Position numbers and translations under genes: made by a program. A DNA stretch of 26,966 nt from Chara braunii (taxonomy: Eukaryota; Streptophyta; Charophyceae; Charales; Characeae). The notes beneath the pieces were generated by a model. The model had not been told where the DNA came from, ran no database searches, and was given only the letters and a program-made list of their open reading frames with translations. The stretch covers positions 315,417-342,382 of the forward strand of contig BFEA01000026.1 in the NCBI GenBank assembly GCA_003427395.1, written 5' to 3'. Positions 26,872-26,966 of this stretch are shown piece after piece. Position 1 is the first letter of the stretch. Each line of letters starts with the position of its first letter.

Positions 26872-26966
26872 TCACGTGGTTCGGACTGGTGGAGGATAAC
26901 GGCAAAGGCGCAGGCCGGCTGCTGTGTTAGTACTACGCAGAACAGGAGTACTACCGGTAGGTGTCT

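Overview
The window looks like nuclear DNA of a streptophyte (land plant or charophyte alga). Two things support this. A mitochondrial-type [2Fe-2S] ferredoxin ends in the plant-style tail ATRNFAVDGHVPKPH, and a U6 snRNA copy follows the plant U6 consensus. A charophyte such as Chara would fit the very repeat-rich, gene-poor layout, but that is inference. No bacterial, organellar or viral operon structure is seen. Gene density is very low and most of the window is mobile-element debris, microsatellites and local duplications.

Layout. Bases 70-1651 are a large AT-rich foldback repeat (arms about 301-800 and 950-1425) around a GC-rich central palindrome and flanked by GC-rich TTCGGGCGTTCGGG blocks. 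Bases 1840-5455 hold tRNA-related SINE-like pieces, a low-complexity open frame (2215-3210), degenerate hairpin repeats and poly-A-tailed retroposons. Bases 6488-7138 are a broken unknown coding sequence. Bases 7686-9760 hold more SINE-like copies and long CA/TG microsatellites. Bases 10946-13945 (minus strand) are a decayed LINE with recognisable reverse transcriptase. Bases 14350-16870 (minus) carry a decayed, at least partly intron-containing Cys/His-rich gene that I do not recognise; it has a possible cysteine-peptidase His...Asp module. Bases 16857-17700 are a three-copy tandem repeat separated by TG microsatellites. Bases 18340-22564 hold SINE relics, three TA-flanked MITEs and several tandem duplications. 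Bases 22916-23067 are a retroposed U6 snRNA with a perfect 14-bp target-site duplication. Bases 24560-25868 are the ferredoxin gene (minus strand), whose last coding segment has been copied twice downstream between CT/TG microsatellites. The right edge (25870-26966) is a GC-rich region upstream of ferredoxin that may carry the first exons of a gene on the plus strand.

How it works together. The only gene I consider likely functional is the mitochondrial ferredoxin (iron-sulfur cluster assembly electron carrier). The rest records retrotransposition by LINE machinery (LINE, SINE-like elements, U6 copy), TA-targeting DNA-transposon derivatives, and duplication at microsatellites. Premature stops in the LINE and the Cys/His-rich gene fall repeatedly at sites where Trp or Gln is expected, which fits C-to-T decay of silenced DNA rather than a variant genetic code.
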